Source: Bradyrhizobium symbiodeficiens
GTDB lineage: Bacteria; Pseudomonadota; Alphaproteobacteria; Rhizobiales; Xanthobacteraceae
Reading direction: 5' to 3'
Assembly (NCBI RefSeq): GCF_002266465.3
Contig: NZ_CP029427.2
Location: 4,528,501-4,592,500 of the forward strand
DNA length: 64,000 bases
Shown: positions 63,283 through 64,000 of the stretch, piece by piece
Position numbering within the stretch: position 1 is the stretch's first letter
Layout of the letters: each line of letters starts with the position of its first letter
The notes under the pieces: model-generated
What the model was told of the DNA's origin: nothing
What the model saw: only the letters and a program-made list of their open reading frames with translations
The model's database searches: none
Translations under genes and position numbers: made by a program

Positions 63283-64000
63283 TTACACCGCGCCCGCCTT
63301 TTGCGCGTATTCCCATGACGCCTTCGACAGCGGCACGGTGCGCTTGGCTGACTCCAGCGCCTTGGCGTTCGCCGCGGTGCCGTCACGGACGCGGCCGGCG
63401 ATGCCTTGGGTGATGCCGGCGAGGCGGAACAGATTGTAGGCGAAGTACCAGTTCAGATCGGGCACCGTCATCTTGGTAACGTTGCAATAGATCTGCGCCG
63501 CTTCTTCCACGCTCGGAATGTTGAGCGTCTTGAGGTCGGCACCGTCGAGGCCCGGCATGACCCACTGCATCAGCAGATAGGTGAAGTCGGCCATGGGATC
63601 GCCGAGCGTCGACAGTTCCCAGTCCAGCACGGCCAGCACGCGCGGTTCCGTCGGATGGAAAATCATGTTGTCGAGGCGATAGTCGCCGTGCACCACGGAG
63701 ACGCGGGCCTGCTCCGGCACCGTGCGCGGCAGCCATTCGGCGACCTTCTCGAACTCGGGAATGTGCTGGGTCTCGGACGCCCGATATTGCTTGGTCCAGC
63801 GGTCGATCTGGCGCGCGAAATAATTGCCGGGCTTGCCGAACTCGCCGAGGCCGATCGCCGTGGGGTCGTACATGTGGAGTTTCGCCAGCGTCTCGATCTT
63901 GCTGGTGAAGATCTTGCGGCGATCTTCCGGAGTCTGGCTCGGCAACGTCGGATCCCAGAACACCCGGCCCTCCTCCATCGACATGATGTAGAAGGCAGCG
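63283..64000 (-). CDS. APH-type phosphotransferase family protein (cut by window edge)
   Basis: The C-terminal 239 residues of a phosphotransferase of the aminoglycoside-kinase fold, of the kind often found with acyl-CoA dehydrogenases (ACAD10/11 N-terminal-like). The catalytic loop is VVHGDYRLDNMIF (D and N visible) and the Mg motif is VLDWELSTLGDP. The open frame continues past 63984 to the window edge (AAFYIMSMEEGRVFWDP), so the N-terminal lobe lies to the right. Probably a hydroxyacyl or small-alcohol kinase. Confidence 0.82.
   Translation of the reverse strand, partial: AAFYIMSMEEGRVFWDPTLPSQTPEDRRKIFTSKIETLAKLHMYDPTAIGLGEFGKPGNYFARQIDRWTKQYRASETQHIPEFEKVAEWLPRTVPEQARVSVVHGDYRLDNMIFHPTEPRVLAVLDWELSTLGDPMADFTYLLMQWVMPGLDGADLKTLNIPSVEEAAQIYCNVTKMTVPDLNWYFAYNLFRLAGITQGIAGRVRDGTAANAKALESAKRTVPLSKASWEYAQKAGAV

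Overview
The window is chromosomal DNA from a high-GC alphaproteobacterium, most likely Bradyrhizobium or a close relative in the Nitrobacteraceae. This rests on the gene order of the ribosomal and RNA polymerase blocks, the protein sequences, and several non-coding repeats (61068-61898, 63184-63274) that resemble repeats I remember from Bradyrhizobium-type genomes. No database search was run.

Region 1 (1-7261, minus strand) is the str operon running into the S10 operon: rpsL, rpsG, fusA, tuf, rpsJ, rplC, rplD, rplW, rplB and the start of rpsS. A candidate promoter lies near 7711-7737. Region 2 (7262-12764) interrupts the usual rpoC-rpsL junction. It holds a FAD-dependent oxidoreductase gene that has lost its middle, an ABC exporter with strongly acidic tails, and a fusion of an amine-oxidase-like flavoprotein with a SAM methyltransferase. 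Region 3 (12958-26485, minus strand) is secE, nusG, rplK, rplA, a 2-hydroxyacid dehydrogenase inserted between rplA and rplJ, then rplJ, rplL, rpoB and rpoC. It has a good promoter in front of secE, strong hairpins after rplA and rplL, and an intrinsic terminator after rpoC.

Region 4 (26841-54909) is a cell-surface carbohydrate locus of about 28 kb lying between secE and tRNA-Trp. Its main plus-strand operon (29980-42811, possibly to 45128) has many overlapping stop/start junctions. It encodes two nucleotide-sugar epimerases, a nucleotidyltransferase-kinase with the domains in the reverse order to HldE, a HAD phosphatase, an APH-type kinase, a two-subunit transketolase, two adjacent DegT-type aminotransferases, a 2-oxoglutarate oxygenase and its 'sporadic carbohydrate cluster' partner, a methyltransferase and a WbuC-type cupin. 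A heptose-isomerase-like SIS protein is divergently transcribed. Further genes encode two NovU-type C-methyltransferases, another methyltransferase, a Gfo/Idh/MocA oxidoreductase, two flippase-like membrane proteins, three large polytopic membrane proteins that could be GT-C transferases or polymerases, two tandem paralogous small membrane proteins with a possible winged-helix tail, and a GT2 glycosyltransferase. Together they look like a route to an activated, aminated, C-methylated and perhaps chain-extended sugar that is placed on a surface glycan. The final sugar cannot be read from sequence. This locus is the best candidate here for an undescribed pathway.

Region 5 (55065-64000) is housekeeping and catabolic: tRNA-Trp(CCA), a beta-lactamase-fold serine hydrolase, an AI-2E-type transporter with an extra cytoplasmic domain, two SDR oxidoreductases, a histidine phosphatase, an ArgE-type deacetylase and a truncated APH-type phosphotransferase. 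A block of dispersed repeats fills the gap upstream of the ArgE-type gene. No CRISPR array, intact insertion sequence, integrase or rRNA gene was seen.
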